This document shows positions 17,639-26,818 of a stretch of DNA of 64,000 bases, one piece after another. How positions within the stretch are numbered: position 1 is the stretch's first letter; every line of letters begins with the position of its first letter. The position numbers were made by a program, and so were the translations under genes. Source of the DNA: Pseudomonas sp. p1(2021b). GTDB lineage: Bacteria > Pseudomonadota > Gammaproteobacteria > Pseudomonadales > Pseudomonadaceae. Where the stretch lies: positions 2,323,001-2,387,000 of the forward strand of contig NZ_CP083746.1 in assembly GCF_020151015.1 (NCBI RefSeq). The letters run 5' to 3'. The notes under the pieces are model-generated. The model was not told the DNA's origin, made no database searches, and saw only the letters and a program-made list of their open reading frames with translations.

Positions 17639-18394
17639 ATGACCCCCACCGAACGGACCCTGCGCCAGGAACTGGCGGCCTGCTACCGGCTGATCGCGCA
17701 TTTTCGCATGACCGACCTGATCTTCACCCATATCTCCGTACGCCTGCCTGGCCCGGAGCATCACTTCCTGATCAACCCCTACGGCTTGCTGTTCGACGAG
17801 ATCACTGCCTCGAAGCTGGTGAAGATCGACCTGCAGGGCAACCCGGTCGAGCCTTCGCCCTACGCGGTCAACCCGGCCGGTTTCGTCATTCATGGCGCGA
17901 TCCATGGCGCCCGCGAGGACGCCCAATGCGTGTTGCACACCCATACCCGCGCCGGCTGCGCGGTCGCTGCGCTCGAGTGCGGGCTGCTGCCGCTCAACCA
18001 GATCGCCATGGAGTTCTATGGCCGGGTCGGCTATCACGCCTACGAAGGGATCGCGCTGGACCTGGACGAGCAGCAGCGGCTGGTGGCGGACCTGGGGCAC
18101 CACACGGTGATGATCCTGCGCAACCACGGCCTGCTGACCGTCGGCAGCACCGTGGCCGAAGCGTTCTTGCGCATGTACTACCTGGAGAAGGCCTGCGAGA
18201 TTCAACTGGCAGCGCTGCAGGCCGGGCAAGTGATCGTGCCGCCGCATGCGGTGTGCGCGCACACCGAGCGGCAGTTCAACGAACCGGCGCGGCCATTGAA
18301 AGCCGGGGAACTGGCGGATCCGGATGGAAATACCCTGGCATGGCAGGCGCTGTTGCGGCTGCTGGAGCGGGTGGCGCCGGATTATCGCGATTGA
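17639..18394 (+). CDS. class II aldolase/adducin-family protein
   Basis: A 251-residue protein. The zinc-ligand pattern of class II aldolases is present: CVLHTHTRAGCAVAA gives the first His pair and MILRNHGLLTVGST the third His, with THISVRLPG at the phosphate-binding end. The family cleaves or decarboxylates phosphorylated or simple hydroxy-keto compounds such as fuculose phosphate. I choose the second of two adjacent ATGs (17639) because AGGA lies eight bases before it. It follows the binding protein gene and ends 50 bases before the convergent NCS1 permease. Confidence 0.88.
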   Translation: MTPTERTLRQELAACYRLIAHFRMTDLIFTHISVRLPGPEHHFLINPYGLLFDEITASKLVKIDLQGNPVEPSPYAVNPAGFVIHGAIHGAREDAQCVLHTHTRAGCAVAALECGLLPLNQIAMEFYGRVGYHAYEGIALDLDEQQRLVADLGHHTVMILRNHGLLTVGSTVAEAFLRMYYLEKACEIQLAALQAGQVIVPPHAVCAHTERQFNEPARPLKAGELADPDGNTLAWQALLRLLERVAPDYRD

Positions 18395-18443
18395 GACAGG
18401 CGCCTGGGTAGCGAACGGGCGTCCGCTACCCGGAGGCAGGAGT

Positions 18444-19841
18444 TCAGCGGACGTCGGGGATGATGATATGGGCCGGTGCCTGTGCGGCGCGGCCGCGGGC
18501 GACCCAGTAGTACAGCAGGCTAGGCACCACCAGGCCGATCAGCCAGGACACGTCGACACCGCCCAGGTGGGCGACCATGGGGCCGGTGTACAGCTTGGTA
18601 TCGATGAACGGCATCTGCACCAGCACGCCAACGGTGTAGACGATGATCCCTGGCCAGTTCCAGCGCCCATAGCGGCCTTCGGGGTCGGCCAGGGCCGGGA
18701 TGTCGTAGCGCTCCTTGGTGATGAAGTAGTAGTCCACCAGGTTCACCGCGCTCCAGGGCACGAAGAAGGTCAGCAGAAACAGGATGAACGACTTGAACGC
18801 ACTGAGGAACGAATGCTGGCCGAGCAAGGCGACGAGGGTGGCGGCGCCGACGATGCCGAGCACGAACACCAGGCGTTGCAGGCGGCTGATCTGCAGGTGG
18901 CCACGGAACCCGCTGATGATGGTGGCGATGCACATGAAGCTGCCGTAGGAGTTCAGCGTCGAGATGGTCACCTTGCCGAAGGCGATGCTGAAGTACAGCA
19001 GCGCGGCCGTGGTGCCTGCGCCCCCCAGGCCGACGATGTACGCCACCTCATGCCCGGAGAACTGCCCACCGGCAATGGCGGCGGCGAACACGCCGAGGAT
19101 CATCGAGGCCTGGGCGCCGATCACCGACCCCAGCCCGGCGGCGAGGAACGTCTTGACCGGTGACGTGCTGCTGGGCAGGTAGCGCGAGTAGTCGGCCACG
19201 TAGGGGCCGAAGGCGATCTGCCAAGAGGCGGCCAGCGACACCGCGAGCAGGAACGAGGCCCAGGTGAAGTGGCGGTTGTCGAGCAACTGGCCGATGTCGG
19301 CCAGCATCAGGATGCGGCTGAACAGGTACACGAAGGCGATGATGCCGAGTACGCTGGCCACGCGGCCGATCCAGTGGATCACCCGGTAGCCGGCGAGGGT
19401 GGCGAGCACGATCACCCCGGCGAAGATCAGGATGCCGGTGCTGTCGCTCACGCTCAGCAACTGGCCGATGGCCTGGCCGGACAGCACCGTGCCGGTGGCA
19501 GTGAAGCCCAGGTACATCAGGCACACCAGGGCCATGGGAATGGCCGCGCCATAGACCCCGAACTGCACCCGGCTGGAGATCATCTGTGGCAGGCCCAGGC
19601 GCGGCCCCTGGGCGGCATGCAGGGCCATGACGGCGCCGCCGATCAGTTGGCCGAGCAACAGGCCGAGCAGCGACCAGAACACATCGCCGCCCAGCACCAC
19701 GGCCAGGGCGCCGGTGACGATCGCGGTGATCTGCAGGTTGGCTCCCAGCCACAAGGTGAATTGGCTGTACACGCGTCCATGGCGTTCAGCTTCGGGGATG
19801 TAGTCGATCGAGCGCCGTTCGATCACGGGTTTGCTGGACAT
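18444..19841 (-). CDS. NCS1-family nucleobase/allantoin-type permease
   Basis: A 465-residue membrane protein with about 12 segments. It starts with a polar tail (VIERRSIDYIPEAERHGRV), and the membrane part matches the cytosine/purine/hydantoin permease family: MALHAAQGPRLGLPQMISSRVQFG is the characteristic TM3 region. The family imports cytosine, allantoin, hydantoin or related ring compounds with Na+ or H+. The start at 19841 has GGAG six bases upstream; the in-frame upstream extension is not conserved. It converges on the aldolase gene, and whether it belongs to the same pathway is inference. Confidence 0.9.
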   Translation of the reverse strand: MSSKPVIERRSIDYIPEAERHGRVYSQFTLWLGANLQITAIVTGALAVVLGGDVFWSLLGLLLGQLIGGAVMALHAAQGPRLGLPQMISSRVQFGVYGAAIPMALVCLMYLGFTATGTVLSGQAIGQLLSVSDSTGILIFAGVIVLATLAGYRVIHWIGRVASVLGIIAFVYLFSRILMLADIGQLLDNRHFTWASFLLAVSLAASWQIAFGPYVADYSRYLPSSTSPVKTFLAAGLGSVIGAQASMILGVFAAAIAGGQFSGHEVAYIVGLGGAGTTAALLYFSIAFGKVTISTLNSYGSFMCIATIISGFRGHLQISRLQRLVFVLGIVGAATLVALLGQHSFLSAFKSFILFLLTFFVPWSAVNLVDYYFITKERYDIPALADPEGRYGRWNWPGIIVYTVGVLVQMPFIDTKLYTGPMVAHLGGVDVSWLIGLVVPSLLYYWVARGRAAQAPAHIIIPDVR

Positions 19842-19918
19842 GGGGCACTCCGCTTGTTTGTTCTTGTGGGGGCGGGCGGCCATTTCGAAGGGAAGGGATG
19901 GCCTGTGTGCGATATGAG

Positions 19919-19953
19919 CATGTATAGACAAGTAAGGTCAAGTGAAGCTTGAC
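19919..19953. promoter_or_regulatory. operator-like inverted repeats upstream of the NCS1 permease
   Basis: CATGTATAGACAAG (19919-19932) resembles a GntR/HutC-type half-symmetric site. GTCAAG-TGAAG-CTTGAC (19937-19953) is a perfect 6-bp inverted repeat. Both lie in the divergent region between the permease and the EamA gene. The bound regulator is unknown. Confidence 0.4.
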
Positions 19954-20104
19954 ACGCTTCGTCTGGCCGCTGTTCGTTGTGCCAGACGCTTCGCTTGCAC
20001 GACTGTTGCGCAAGGCTGGCAGCCAACTGTGCTGGTCCGTGGGAAAACAAAGGCCTTATGCTGTAACGAAATATGTCTAGAAAAGCCTGAAGAAGGAAAC
20101 CGCA

Positions 20105-20992
20105 ATGCCAGTCAAGGACCTGCTGATCGCCCTGGTGGTGATCATCGCCTGGGGCGTGAATTTCGTGGTGATCAAGGTTGGCCTCGATGGCCTGCCGCCC
20201 ATGCTGCTCGGGGCCTTGCGGTTTGCCTTGGTGGCGTTTCCGGCGGTGCTGCTGGTCAGGCGCCCGAAGCTGCCCTGGCGCTGGCTGGTCGCCTATGGCG
20301 TGACCATTTCCCTGGGCCAGTTCGCTTTCCTGTTCCAGGCCATGTACAGCGGTATGCCGCCAGGGCTGGCTTCGTTGGTGCTGCAATCCCAGGCGTTCTT
20401 CACCCTCGGGTTCGCCGCGCTGTTTCTTGGTGAGCGCCTGCGTCTGGCCAGCCTGCTGGGCCTGTTGGTGGCCGCGGGCGGGTTGGTGCTGATCGGCAGC
20501 GAGGACAGCAGCCATGTACCGTTGCTGGCCCTGTTGCTGACCCTGTGCGCGGGTGCCATGTGGGGCATGGGCAACATCATCACGCGCCGGTTCGGCTCGG
20601 TGGATTTGGTGGCCCTGGTGATCTGGGGCGGTTTGATACCACCGCTGCCGTTCCTGGCGCTGTCCTGGTGGCTGGAGGGGCCTGAGCGTATCGGCCATGC
20701 CCTGGCCAATATCGGCTGGAGCTCGGTACTGGCCCTGGCCTACCTGGCGTTCGTCGCCACCATGCTTGGCTACAGCCTGTGGAGCACCTTGCTGTCGCGG
20801 CATCCGGCAGGCAAGGTGGCGCCGTTCTCGCTGTTGGTGCCGGTGGTCGGCCTGAGTTCGTCGGCTTGGCTGCTCGATGAACGCTTGAGTGCGACGCAGG
20901 GCTGGGGCGCGGTACTGGTCATGCTGGGGTTGCTGATCAATGTGTTCGGGCCTCGGGTAGGGCAGCGGTTGCGGGCGGTGAGTGTTCAGTAG
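20105..20992 (+). CDS. eamA: EamA-family (DMT) exporter, O-acetylserine/cysteine-exporter-like
   Basis: A 295-residue protein with ten hydrophobic segments in two EamA repeats. IIAWGVNFVVIKVGLDGLPPMLLGALRF and the second-half PFSLLVPVVGLSSSAWLLDERLS are close in style to E. coli EamA (YdeD), which exports cysteine-pathway metabolites. A GAAGGAAACCGC ribosome site precedes the ATG. It is divergent from the NCS1 permease. The family is sure; the exact substrate is a guess from overall similarity. Confidence 0.82.
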   Translation: MPVKDLLIALVVIIAWGVNFVVIKVGLDGLPPMLLGALRFALVAFPAVLLVRRPKLPWRWLVAYGVTISLGQFAFLFQAMYSGMPPGLASLVLQSQAFFTLGFAALFLGERLRLASLLGLLVAAGGLVLIGSEDSSHVPLLALLLTLCAGAMWGMGNIITRRFGSVDLVALVIWGGLIPPLPFLALSWWLEGPERIGHALANIGWSSVLALAYLAFVATMLGYSLWSTLLSRHPAGKVAPFSLLVPVVGLSSSAWLLDERLSATQGWGAVLVMLGLLINVFGPRVGQRLRAVSVQ

Positions 20993-21130
20993 AGGGTTTT
21001 GGATAGCGGTTGCGGTGAACACGTCATGATCGTTCTGTTGGTGGGACGAACCATGCCATTTTTGCTGTCTACCGCAACATTGGTTCCATCGGTAGTGTTA
21101 TACCCAGCCATCTGAGAGAGGAGACTTCTC

Positions 21131-22003
21131 ATGAAAAAGATTCTGGGTATCCACCGCAGCCCCCACGGCCATTGGGTCGGGGACGGCTTCCCGGTTCGTA
21201 GCCTGTTCACCTACGACAACCTGGCGCGCCATATCAGCCCGTTCTTGCTGCTCGATTATGCAGGCCCCCATGACTTCACGCCGACCACCGCGCGGCGCGG
21301 GGTTGGCCAGCACCCGCACCGGGGCTTCGAGACCGTGACCATCGTCTACCAGGGGGAGCTGGAGCACCGTGACTCCACCGGCGCCGGTGGCCTGATCGGC
21401 CCGGGCGACGTGCAGTGGATGACTGCCGCCAACGGCATTCTCCACGAGGAATTCCATTCGCCGGCCTTTGCCCGTAGCGGCGGCACCCTGGAAATGGTGC
21501 AACTGTGGGTCAACCTGCCGGCCCGCGACAAGCGTGCCGCGGCCGGTTACCAGACCTTGTTGTCCACGGACATCCCGGTGGTGTCGCTGGAAGGTGAGGC
21601 CGGTAGCCTGCGGGTGATCGCCGGTGCCTACCAGGGCCATCAAGGCCCTGCACGGACCTTCACCGCCATGGATGTCTGGGACCTGCGCCTGAAGGCCGGT
21701 GCCAACCTGCAGCTGCCGATCGCCGCCGGGCGCAACGCAGCGTTGGTGGTGCTGCGTGGTAACGTGCGGGTCAATGGCGAGCGCGAGGCGGGCCCGGCCA
21801 GCCTGGTGCTGCTGGAGCGCGATGGCGAGCATGTGCAGGTCGAGGCGCTGGATGAAGTGAGCCTGCTGTTGCTCAGCGGCGAGCCGATCGACGAGCCCAT
21901 CGTTGGCTATGGCCCGTTCGTGATGAACAGCCAGGCGGAAATCGCCGAGTCGTTCGCCGACTTCCAGGCGGGGCGGTTCGGGCAGATGGTGGGTGAGCAG
22001 TAA
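21131..22003 (+). CDS. pirin-family protein (YhhW-like quercetinase)
   Basis: A 290-residue bicupin. The N-terminal half has the pirin metal site GVGQHPHRGFETVTIVYQGELEHRDS, with two His of HPHRGFE, a further His in LEHRDS and a Glu in EEFHSP. The C-terminal cupin is less conserved. Bacterial pirins are Fe-dependent; some cleave quercetin and others modulate pyruvate metabolism. GAGAGGAGACTTCTC precedes the start. It is followed by a small hairpin and a REP pair that probably terminate the transcript. Confidence 0.92.
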   Translation: MKKILGIHRSPHGHWVGDGFPVRSLFTYDNLARHISPFLLLDYAGPHDFTPTTARRGVGQHPHRGFETVTIVYQGELEHRDSTGAGGLIGPGDVQWMTAANGILHEEFHSPAFARSGGTLEMVQLWVNLPARDKRAAAGYQTLLSTDIPVVSLEGEAGSLRVIAGAYQGHQGPARTFTAMDVWDLRLKAGANLQLPIAAGRNAALVVLRGNVRVNGEREAGPASLVLLERDGEHVQVEALDEVSLLLLSGEPIDEPIVGYGPFVMNSQAEIAESFADFQAGRFGQMVGEQ

Positions 22004-22005
22004 GG

Positions 22006-22076
22006 GGGCCGCTTTGCGGCCCATCGCGGGGCAAGCCCGCTCCTACAGGGCCCTGTGGGAGCGGGCTTGCCCCGCG
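22006..22076. repeat. hairpin plus inverted REP pair, terminator-like
   Basis: GGGCCGCTTTGCGGCCC (22006-22022) is a short hairpin right after the pirin stop. Two REP arms of 25 bases at 22025-22049 and 22052-22076 are nearly perfect inverted copies with a two-base loop, followed by a run of T residues. Together they should stop transcripts from the pirin gene. Confidence 0.85.
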
Positions 22077-22089
22077 ATTTTTTTGCCCA

Positions 22090-22317
22090 TTATCCTGACT
22101 GGCGCCAATGCACTTCAGTGATCCCGTAGCGCTCCGCCACGGGCTTGCTGACTTTCTTGATCTTCTCGCGCCCGTATCGCCCGATACGGGCCACCCCCGC
22201 ATCGCAACTGGCCCAGTGCCAGGCCTCGGCGTTGTCCATCCGCTCGGCCCGGATCACGAATGACTTGTGCTGGCCGTGCAGTTCGTAGTCGATCACGAAG
22301 AGTTTTGCATCGATCAT
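22090..22317 (-). CDS. DUF6555-family small protein
   Basis: A 75-residue protein matching the Pseudomonas family with the core sequence FVIDYELHGQ, AWHWASCDAG, KPVAERYGITEVHW. It is predicted cytoplasmic and of unknown function. I start at MIDAKLF (22317), the family's usual beginning; an in-frame extension of 19 residues upstream looks non-conserved. It stands alone between a REP terminator and the divergent DUF1652 gene. Confidence 0.75.
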   Translation of the reverse strand: MIDAKLFVIDYELHGQHKSFVIRAERMDNAEAWHWASCDAGVARIGRYGREKIKKVSKPVAERYGITEVHWRQSG

Positions 22318-22653
22318 CGGGTATCCACATCCCTTGCGCAGCATCGAGGGCTGGCCAGGTGCAAGACATTCCATGGCCTATCCGTGGGAATCGTGGCAGC
22401 GCGCAAAAGTTTGAAAAAAGTTCGTTTCCAACGACGAACGGTTGGCGCTGACCGTCCGTCGCACAGTGCCTGCAGCCGATCGAACAGCCGGAGCCTTGCG
22501 GCGCTCTTCCTCTAAGGTGCTAGAGGAATTTGCGCGGCTGCATTGTTCAGGCGAATGGACCACCGCTTGAACATGCGCAATATCAATTGGCACTTCGCCA
22601 ACATAGGGCGTACTCACACACAACAGGCCATCCAGTACAGAGAGGGTCGAACC

Positions 22654-22917
22654 ATGTCGTTGATAGGTGTTTCGCTACTAGAGATGCGTCAGTTGATCGA
22701 ACAGGCCTGCCTGCCGGACCGCTGCGAGGTGACCTGCCCGGACGGTGTCAGCCTGAACATCCGCCTGGGCCAAGGGGAGAGCCTGGATGATTGCCTCACG
22801 GTCAACGGTATTCCCCTTGACAGCCTCAACAGCTGCCGGGACCTGCACGAGCTGGTGACCCAGTTGCGCCAAGCGCAACGCCTGGGCCACACCGCTGCGC
22901 TCAAGGCCATCGCCTGA
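22654..22917 (+). CDS. DUF1652-family small protein
   Basis: An 87-residue Pseudomonas-type protein. The N-terminal LLEMRQLIEQACLPDRCEVTC is the DUF1652 signature, and LHELVTQLRQAQ near the end is also typical. The start at 22654 is supported by AGAGAGGGTC upstream; the longer in-frame reading is unlikely. Function is unknown. It is convergent with the Yip1-like membrane gene with 17 bases between. Confidence 0.78.
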   Translation: MSLIGVSLLEMRQLIEQACLPDRCEVTCPDGVSLNIRLGQGESLDDCLTVNGIPLDSLNSCRDLHELVTQLRQAQRLGHTAALKAIA

Positions 22918-22934
22918 CGGCCATCGCGACCCGG

Positions 22935-23549
22935 TCAGCCGAGGCTGGCCGGGCGCACGTATTCCGGCATCAGGCCGTTGAACCAGAACAGGATCATCGC
23001 CACCAGGATGGTCACCAGCAGCAACAGCCCCACCCCCCAGACGCAGGTCGCGAACAGCATCGCCTGTTCCTTGCGCAGGCGCAGGAAGGTCTGCAACCCG
23101 CCGTACAACAGCACCGTGGCATAGGCCGAGGCCGCCAGCAGGGCAGCCACTGCCAGCCAGCGCATGGGCACCAGGCCCACCACACCGGCAACGAACCAGG
23201 GCGTGGCGCAGTAGGCGGCGAAGCCGATGCATTGGTTCAGGGTCGGCTGGGTGTCGAAGCCGCGGGACATCCAGCGGATCATCACGCCCATCAGCATCAC
23301 GCCGACCACGGTGGTGGCATACAGCAGGCCTGCCAGTTGCGCGGCGCTGCCCATGCTCAGGCGTACCCGTTCCTCGGCGGCCAGGCTCCAGCCGAAGGTG
23401 GTGGTGCCGACGAACAGGCACAGCGCGGGGATCAGGGCCAGGGCCAGCAGGCGCGGCAGGTACTGTTGCGGGTGGGCTTCCTCGGCGCGGCGTATGTCCA
23501 GCCAGGCGGCACCGGGGTGGGTGAAGAGCTTGAGCAACGGACTGTTCAT
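22935..23549 (-). CDS. Yip1-domain inner-membrane protein
   Basis: A 204-residue protein with five to six hydrophobic segments. The N-terminal LLKLFTHPGAAWLDIR is the Yip1/DUF1282 lead-in, and QCIGFAAYCATPWFVAGV gives the conserved membrane core. The family occurs widely in proteobacteria, but its role is unknown. A GGAGAACGCC ribosome site lies upstream of the ATG. It lies downstream of the small gene at 23638-23925 on the same strand, separated by 88 bases. Confidence 0.85.
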   Translation of the reverse strand: MNSPLLKLFTHPGAAWLDIRRAEEAHPQQYLPRLLALALIPALCLFVGTTTFGWSLAAEERVRLSMGSAAQLAGLLYATTVVGVMLMGVMIRWMSRGFDTQPTLNQCIGFAAYCATPWFVAGVVGLVPMRWLAVAALLAASAYATVLLYGGLQTFLRLRKEQAMLFATCVWGVGLLLLVTILVAMILFWFNGLMPEYVRPASLG

Positions 23550-23637
23550 GGCGTTCTCCTCGAGGGCAGGCGTGTCCTCTTTTTATGGAGAAGCACAAAG
23601 GGCCCAGGGTTCAGGCGAACTGCGGGCCGTTGATCGC

Positions 23638-23925
23638 TTATTGCAGCTCCAGCACCAGGTTCATGCCGCCGTCCCCGCACTTGGCATGGTCGCGCACCAC
23701 GCCATGGTAGCTGCGGCCATCCCACTCGAAGGCCACGCTGTGGGCGCGGTCGAGCTTGTCCGGCAGCGGTGGGTCGATGTGCAGGCGCAGGGCCGGGGCC
23801 CCCTGCAGGTTGAGGGCAGCGAGCTGGACATGGCACTCCACGCGTTGGGCCACGGGGCCGAACAGGGTGTCACGGACGAAGTCCAGCTCCAGGCAGGCGC
23901 AGGGGGCACGGTAATAGGGCTTCAT
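23638..23925 (-). CDS. hypothetical protein, 95 residues
   Basis: I do not recognise this family with confidence. The protein is soluble, begins MKPYYRAPCACLELDFVRD, is predicted mostly beta, and contains HSVAFEWDGRSYHGVVRDH, loosely like a DUF1488-type domain. Codon use resembles its neighbours. Same strand as the Yip1 gene downstream and the START gene upstream, but the START gene ends at an inverted repeat. Confidence 0.6.
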   Translation of the reverse strand: MKPYYRAPCACLELDFVRDTLFGPVAQRVECHVQLAALNLQGAPALRLHIDPPLPDKLDRAHSVAFEWDGRSYHGVVRDHAKCGDGGMNLVLELQ

Positions 23926-24051
23926 GGCAGGTATGGCCGCAGCGGGAAAATCATGGCTGGCTCCTCGAACAAGGAATCGCGGGGTATCGATCTTTCGAAG
24001 CCTATCGGACGATGGCGTTCAAATTTATTTCATCCCTTGGGGCCTGTGCGG

Positions 24052-24123
24052 GCGCATTCGCGGGTGAATCCGCGCCCACAAGATGTGCGGCGATCCCTGT
24101 GTGGGGTTTACCCGCGAATGTGC
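24052..24123. repeat. inverted repeat of a second REP type
   Basis: GCGCATTCGCGGGT (24052-24065) and ACCCGCGAATGTGC (24110-24123) pair over 13 of 14 bases, with GC-rich matter between. It lies directly downstream of the leftward START-domain gene and probably serves as its transcript end. Confidence 0.7.
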
Positions 24124-24125
24124 CG

Positions 24126-24731
24126 TCATGGTTGGCGCTCGGCCACCGCCCTGAGGGTTCTCAACGTCACCAGCGGTGCATCCACCACGAACCGGTTGGC
24201 CAGCCAGCCCGGCACATCCCCGGCGGGGTCGGCCTGCAGCTGATAGATCACTTCGGTTTCCCTCTCGGCCAGCGGGTGCATCGTCCATTCCCCACGCAGC
24301 CGACGCACACGGATCAACCCCGGCACGGCCGGCAGCTTGCCGGGTTCGGCGCTCAGGTGGCGCACCAGGGTGCCATCGTCCAGGCGCTCGGTACGCACCC
24401 GCAGCACCATGTCCCGCGGTTGTGCCGGCCAGGGCAGGTCGGTGACCAGGTACACCCAGGTACTGTCACCTTGGACATCCAGCAAGCGCATTTCGGCGCA
24501 GGCATACAGCCATTTGCAGGCCACCCGCAGGTTCTCCTGCAGGTCGGTGAGCGTGCGCACGCTCGCCTTGATCCGGGTGACGCCGCGAAATGCTTGGTAG
24601 GTCGAACCCTCGACACGGCTCAGGTACACATCGATGCCGTCTTGCCGTTGCGCCAGGTACCAGTCGTCGGCCAGCGACACCGGGGCCGGCAGCAGGAGCA
24701 GCAGGGCGAGCAACAAAGGGGGCAGGGGCAT
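24126..24731 (-). CDS. secreted START-domain protein
   Basis: A 201-residue exported protein with a signal peptide (LLLALLLLLPAPVSLADD). The mature part is a START/Bet v1-like lipid-binding domain: DDWYLAQRQDGIDVYLSRVEGS at the start, and WVYLVTDLPWPAQPRDMVLRVRTE in the centre. Proteobacterial members are periplasmic and assumed to bind lipids or hydrophobic ligands. The start at 24731 puts the signal peptide at the N-terminus. The next gene upstream is the cupin at 24826-25662. Confidence 0.85.
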   Translation of the reverse strand: MPLPPLLLALLLLLPAPVSLADDWYLAQRQDGIDVYLSRVEGSTYQAFRGVTRIKASVRTLTDLQENLRVACKWLYACAEMRLLDVQGDSTWVYLVTDLPWPAQPRDMVLRVRTERLDDGTLVRHLSAEPGKLPAVPGLIRVRRLRGEWTMHPLAERETEVIYQLQADPAGDVPGWLANRFVVDAPLVTLRTLRAVAERQP

Positions 24732-24825
24732 GGCAGTGGCCGGAACGAAACGGAGCGGGTTCCTGAAGTATGGCCAGAAACACGAAGCCCGCCATGAAGG
24801 CGGGCTCGTGGACATCAGCCTGGGC

Positions 24826-25662
24826 TCAACGCTGTGGGTTGAGGGTCAGGTGCGCGTGGCGGTTGACGTCCTTGTACAGCAAGTAGCTGAACGGGCCTGG
24901 GCCGCCGGAGTAGCAGGCTTGCGGGCAGAAGGCGCGCAGCCACATGAAGTCGCCGGCCTCGACCTCGACCCAGTCCTGGTTCAGGCGGTATACCGCCTTG
25001 CCTTCCAGGACGTACAGGCCATGTTCCATGACGTGGGTTTCAGCGAACGGAATCACGCCGCCCGGCTGGAAGGTCACGATGTTGACGTGCATGTCGTGGC
25101 GCATGTCGGCCATGTCGACGAAGCGGGTGGTGACCCAGCGGCCTTCGGTGCCCGGCATCTCGATGACGGTGGCATCCTTGCGGTGGGTGACGAAGGATTC
25201 TGGAACCGGCAGGCCTTCGACCTTCTGGTAGTGCTTGCGCAGCCAGTGGAAGGTGACGTTGGCCTTGCTGTTGTTGCGCAGGCTCCAGTCGGCACCTGGC
25301 GCCAGGAAGGCGTAGCCGCCAGGCACCAGGGTGTGGTGCTTGCCTTCGACGGTGATGTCGATTTCGCCTTCGACCACGAACAGCACCGCTTCGGCGTTCG
25401 GATCCAGCTCAGGGCGCTCGCTGCCGCCTTCGGGGGCGACTTCGACGATGTACTGCGAGAAGGTCTCGGCGAAGCCGGTCAGCGGGCGGGCGATGACCCA
25501 CATGCGCATCTTGTCCCAGAACGGCAGGTGGCTGGTGACGATGTCACGCATCACGCCCTTGGGGATGACGGCATAGGCTTCGGTGAACATGGCACGGTCA
25601 GTCAGCAGCTCGGTTTGAGCCGGGTGCCCACCGTGGGGGGCGAAGTAGGAATGATTCGACAT
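24826..25662 (-). CDS. (S)-ureidoglycine aminohydrolase-like bicupin
   Basis: A 278-residue bicupin of the UGHY/AllE type, which releases ammonia from (S)-ureidoglycine in purine-ring degradation and binds Mn2+. MSNHSYFAPHGGHPAQTELL is the family N-terminus. The C-terminal cupin has the metal cluster in PFAETHVMEHGLYVLEGKAVYRL. No other ureide gene is adjacent; the NCS1 permease at 18.4-19.8 kb could import the parent ring compound but is 5 kb away. The start is fixed by family alignment. Confidence 0.87.
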   Translation of the reverse strand: MSNHSYFAPHGGHPAQTELLTDRAMFTEAYAVIPKGVMRDIVTSHLPFWDKMRMWVIARPLTGFAETFSQYIVEVAPEGGSERPELDPNAEAVLFVVEGEIDITVEGKHHTLVPGGYAFLAPGADWSLRNNSKANVTFHWLRKHYQKVEGLPVPESFVTHRKDATVIEMPGTEGRWVTTRFVDMADMRHDMHVNIVTFQPGGVIPFAETHVMEHGLYVLEGKAVYRLNQDWVEVEAGDFMWLRAFCPQACYSGGPGPFSYLLYKDVNRHAHLTLNPQR

Positions 25663-25812
25663 GGACAGTCTCGACTTGTTGTTCTTTCCCCGTGCCGTGT
25701 GCCGCACCGGCCGGTGCGCCGCAGGGGAGGCCTGGACAGAATATGGGCCTTTGCCTGGCATCCACAAATTAAATGTTGAAATGTTCGGTATTTATTCGCT
25801 GAATGCCTGCGT

Positions 25813-26697
25813 TCAGCTCGGCAGGCGCTTGCGCCGGTGCGGCAGCAGCCCCAGCACCAGCATGCATCCGGTTAGGATCACCAGGCCGCCCAAGGCCTGC
25901 AGCAGGCCCAGGGCCTCGCCCAGGAACAGTGCGCCCACCAGTACGGCCACCAGGGTAACGACGAACTCGACGCTGATGGTACGGGTGGCGCCGATGCGCG
26001 CGACCAGGCCGAAGTACAGCACATAGGTAGTGGCGCTCATCACTGCGCCGCTGATGGCCAGGAACAGCCAGTCGGTGGGTTGCGGCACGCTCGGTACCGG
26101 CACCACCAGCAACAGTGGCAAGGTCAGCACGCCACCGGCGAGGAAGGCCCCGCCGGTGACGGTCCATGGGTCCTGGCCGCGCAGGTGCAGGCTGGCATAG
26201 TTGCTGCCGAAGGCAGCGCACAGGCAGCCGAATACCGAGGCCACGCAGCCATGGATGAAGTCCTCGGTCACGGGCTGGGCCGGGAAGCCCACCAGCATGA
26301 CGATACCGACGATGCCCAGCAGCAGGCCGGCCAGGCCTTGGGGCGTGATTTTCTCGAGGCCCCACAGCCGGCCGATGATCATCGAGAACAGCGGGATGGT
26401 CGCTACCAGGATCGCCGACATCGCGGTACCGATGCGCGGCGTGGAATAGGATAGGCCAATCAACTGCCCGGCGACGGTGGTGGCGCCAACCACCAGTAGC
26501 GGCTTGAGCAAGAGCCGCAGGCGCAACGCCCGGCCCAGCAGTGCGCCGAGCACGGCCAGGGTGCTGCCGGCGATCAGCGAGCGCAGGCTGACCGCGCCGA
26601 CCCAGCCAAAGGCGTGCACGACCTTGAGTACCACCAGGAAGGAAAGGCCCCAGGTGATGGCCAGGAACGCATAGGCAGCGATGTCACGCGGTTGCAT
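25813..26697 (-). CDS. EamA/DMT-family transporter
   Basis: A 294-residue protein with ten membrane segments in two EamA repeats (FLAITWGLSFLVVLKVVHAFG and VEFVVTLVAVLVGALFLGEAL). It is likely an exporter of an amino acid or metabolite. The Met at 26697 is taken as the start, with an ATG five codons upstream as an alternative. It has no close operon partners: the cupin downstream begins 150 bases away. Confidence 0.87.
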   Translation of the reverse strand: MQPRDIAAYAFLAITWGLSFLVVLKVVHAFGWVGAVSLRSLIAGSTLAVLGALLGRALRLRLLLKPLLVVGATTVAGQLIGLSYSTPRIGTAMSAILVATIPLFSMIIGRLWGLEKITPQGLAGLLLGIVGIVMLVGFPAQPVTEDFIHGCVASVFGCLCAAFGSNYASLHLRGQDPWTVTGGAFLAGGVLTLPLLLVVPVPSVPQPTDWLFLAISGAVMSATTYVLYFGLVARIGATRTISVEFVVTLVAVLVGALFLGEALGLLQALGGLVILTGCMLVLGLLPHRRKRLPS

Positions 26698-26818
26698 GGA
26701 GGGTGGATCCATCCGGTCGGGAAGGGCAGGCTAGCGGCTGCGGGCTGGGCGGGGCAAGGGGCGCTTTGGCGAGGTGCCGTGTCTGGGTGGGTGCTTGTCG
26801 CAACCAGTGCTCCTGCTT

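Noticed and set aside
24826..25662. assignment of a full allantoin-degradation cluster
   Set aside because: Only the ureidoglycine aminohydrolase-like cupin is present here; no allantoinase, allantoicase or ureidoglycolate gene is nearby.
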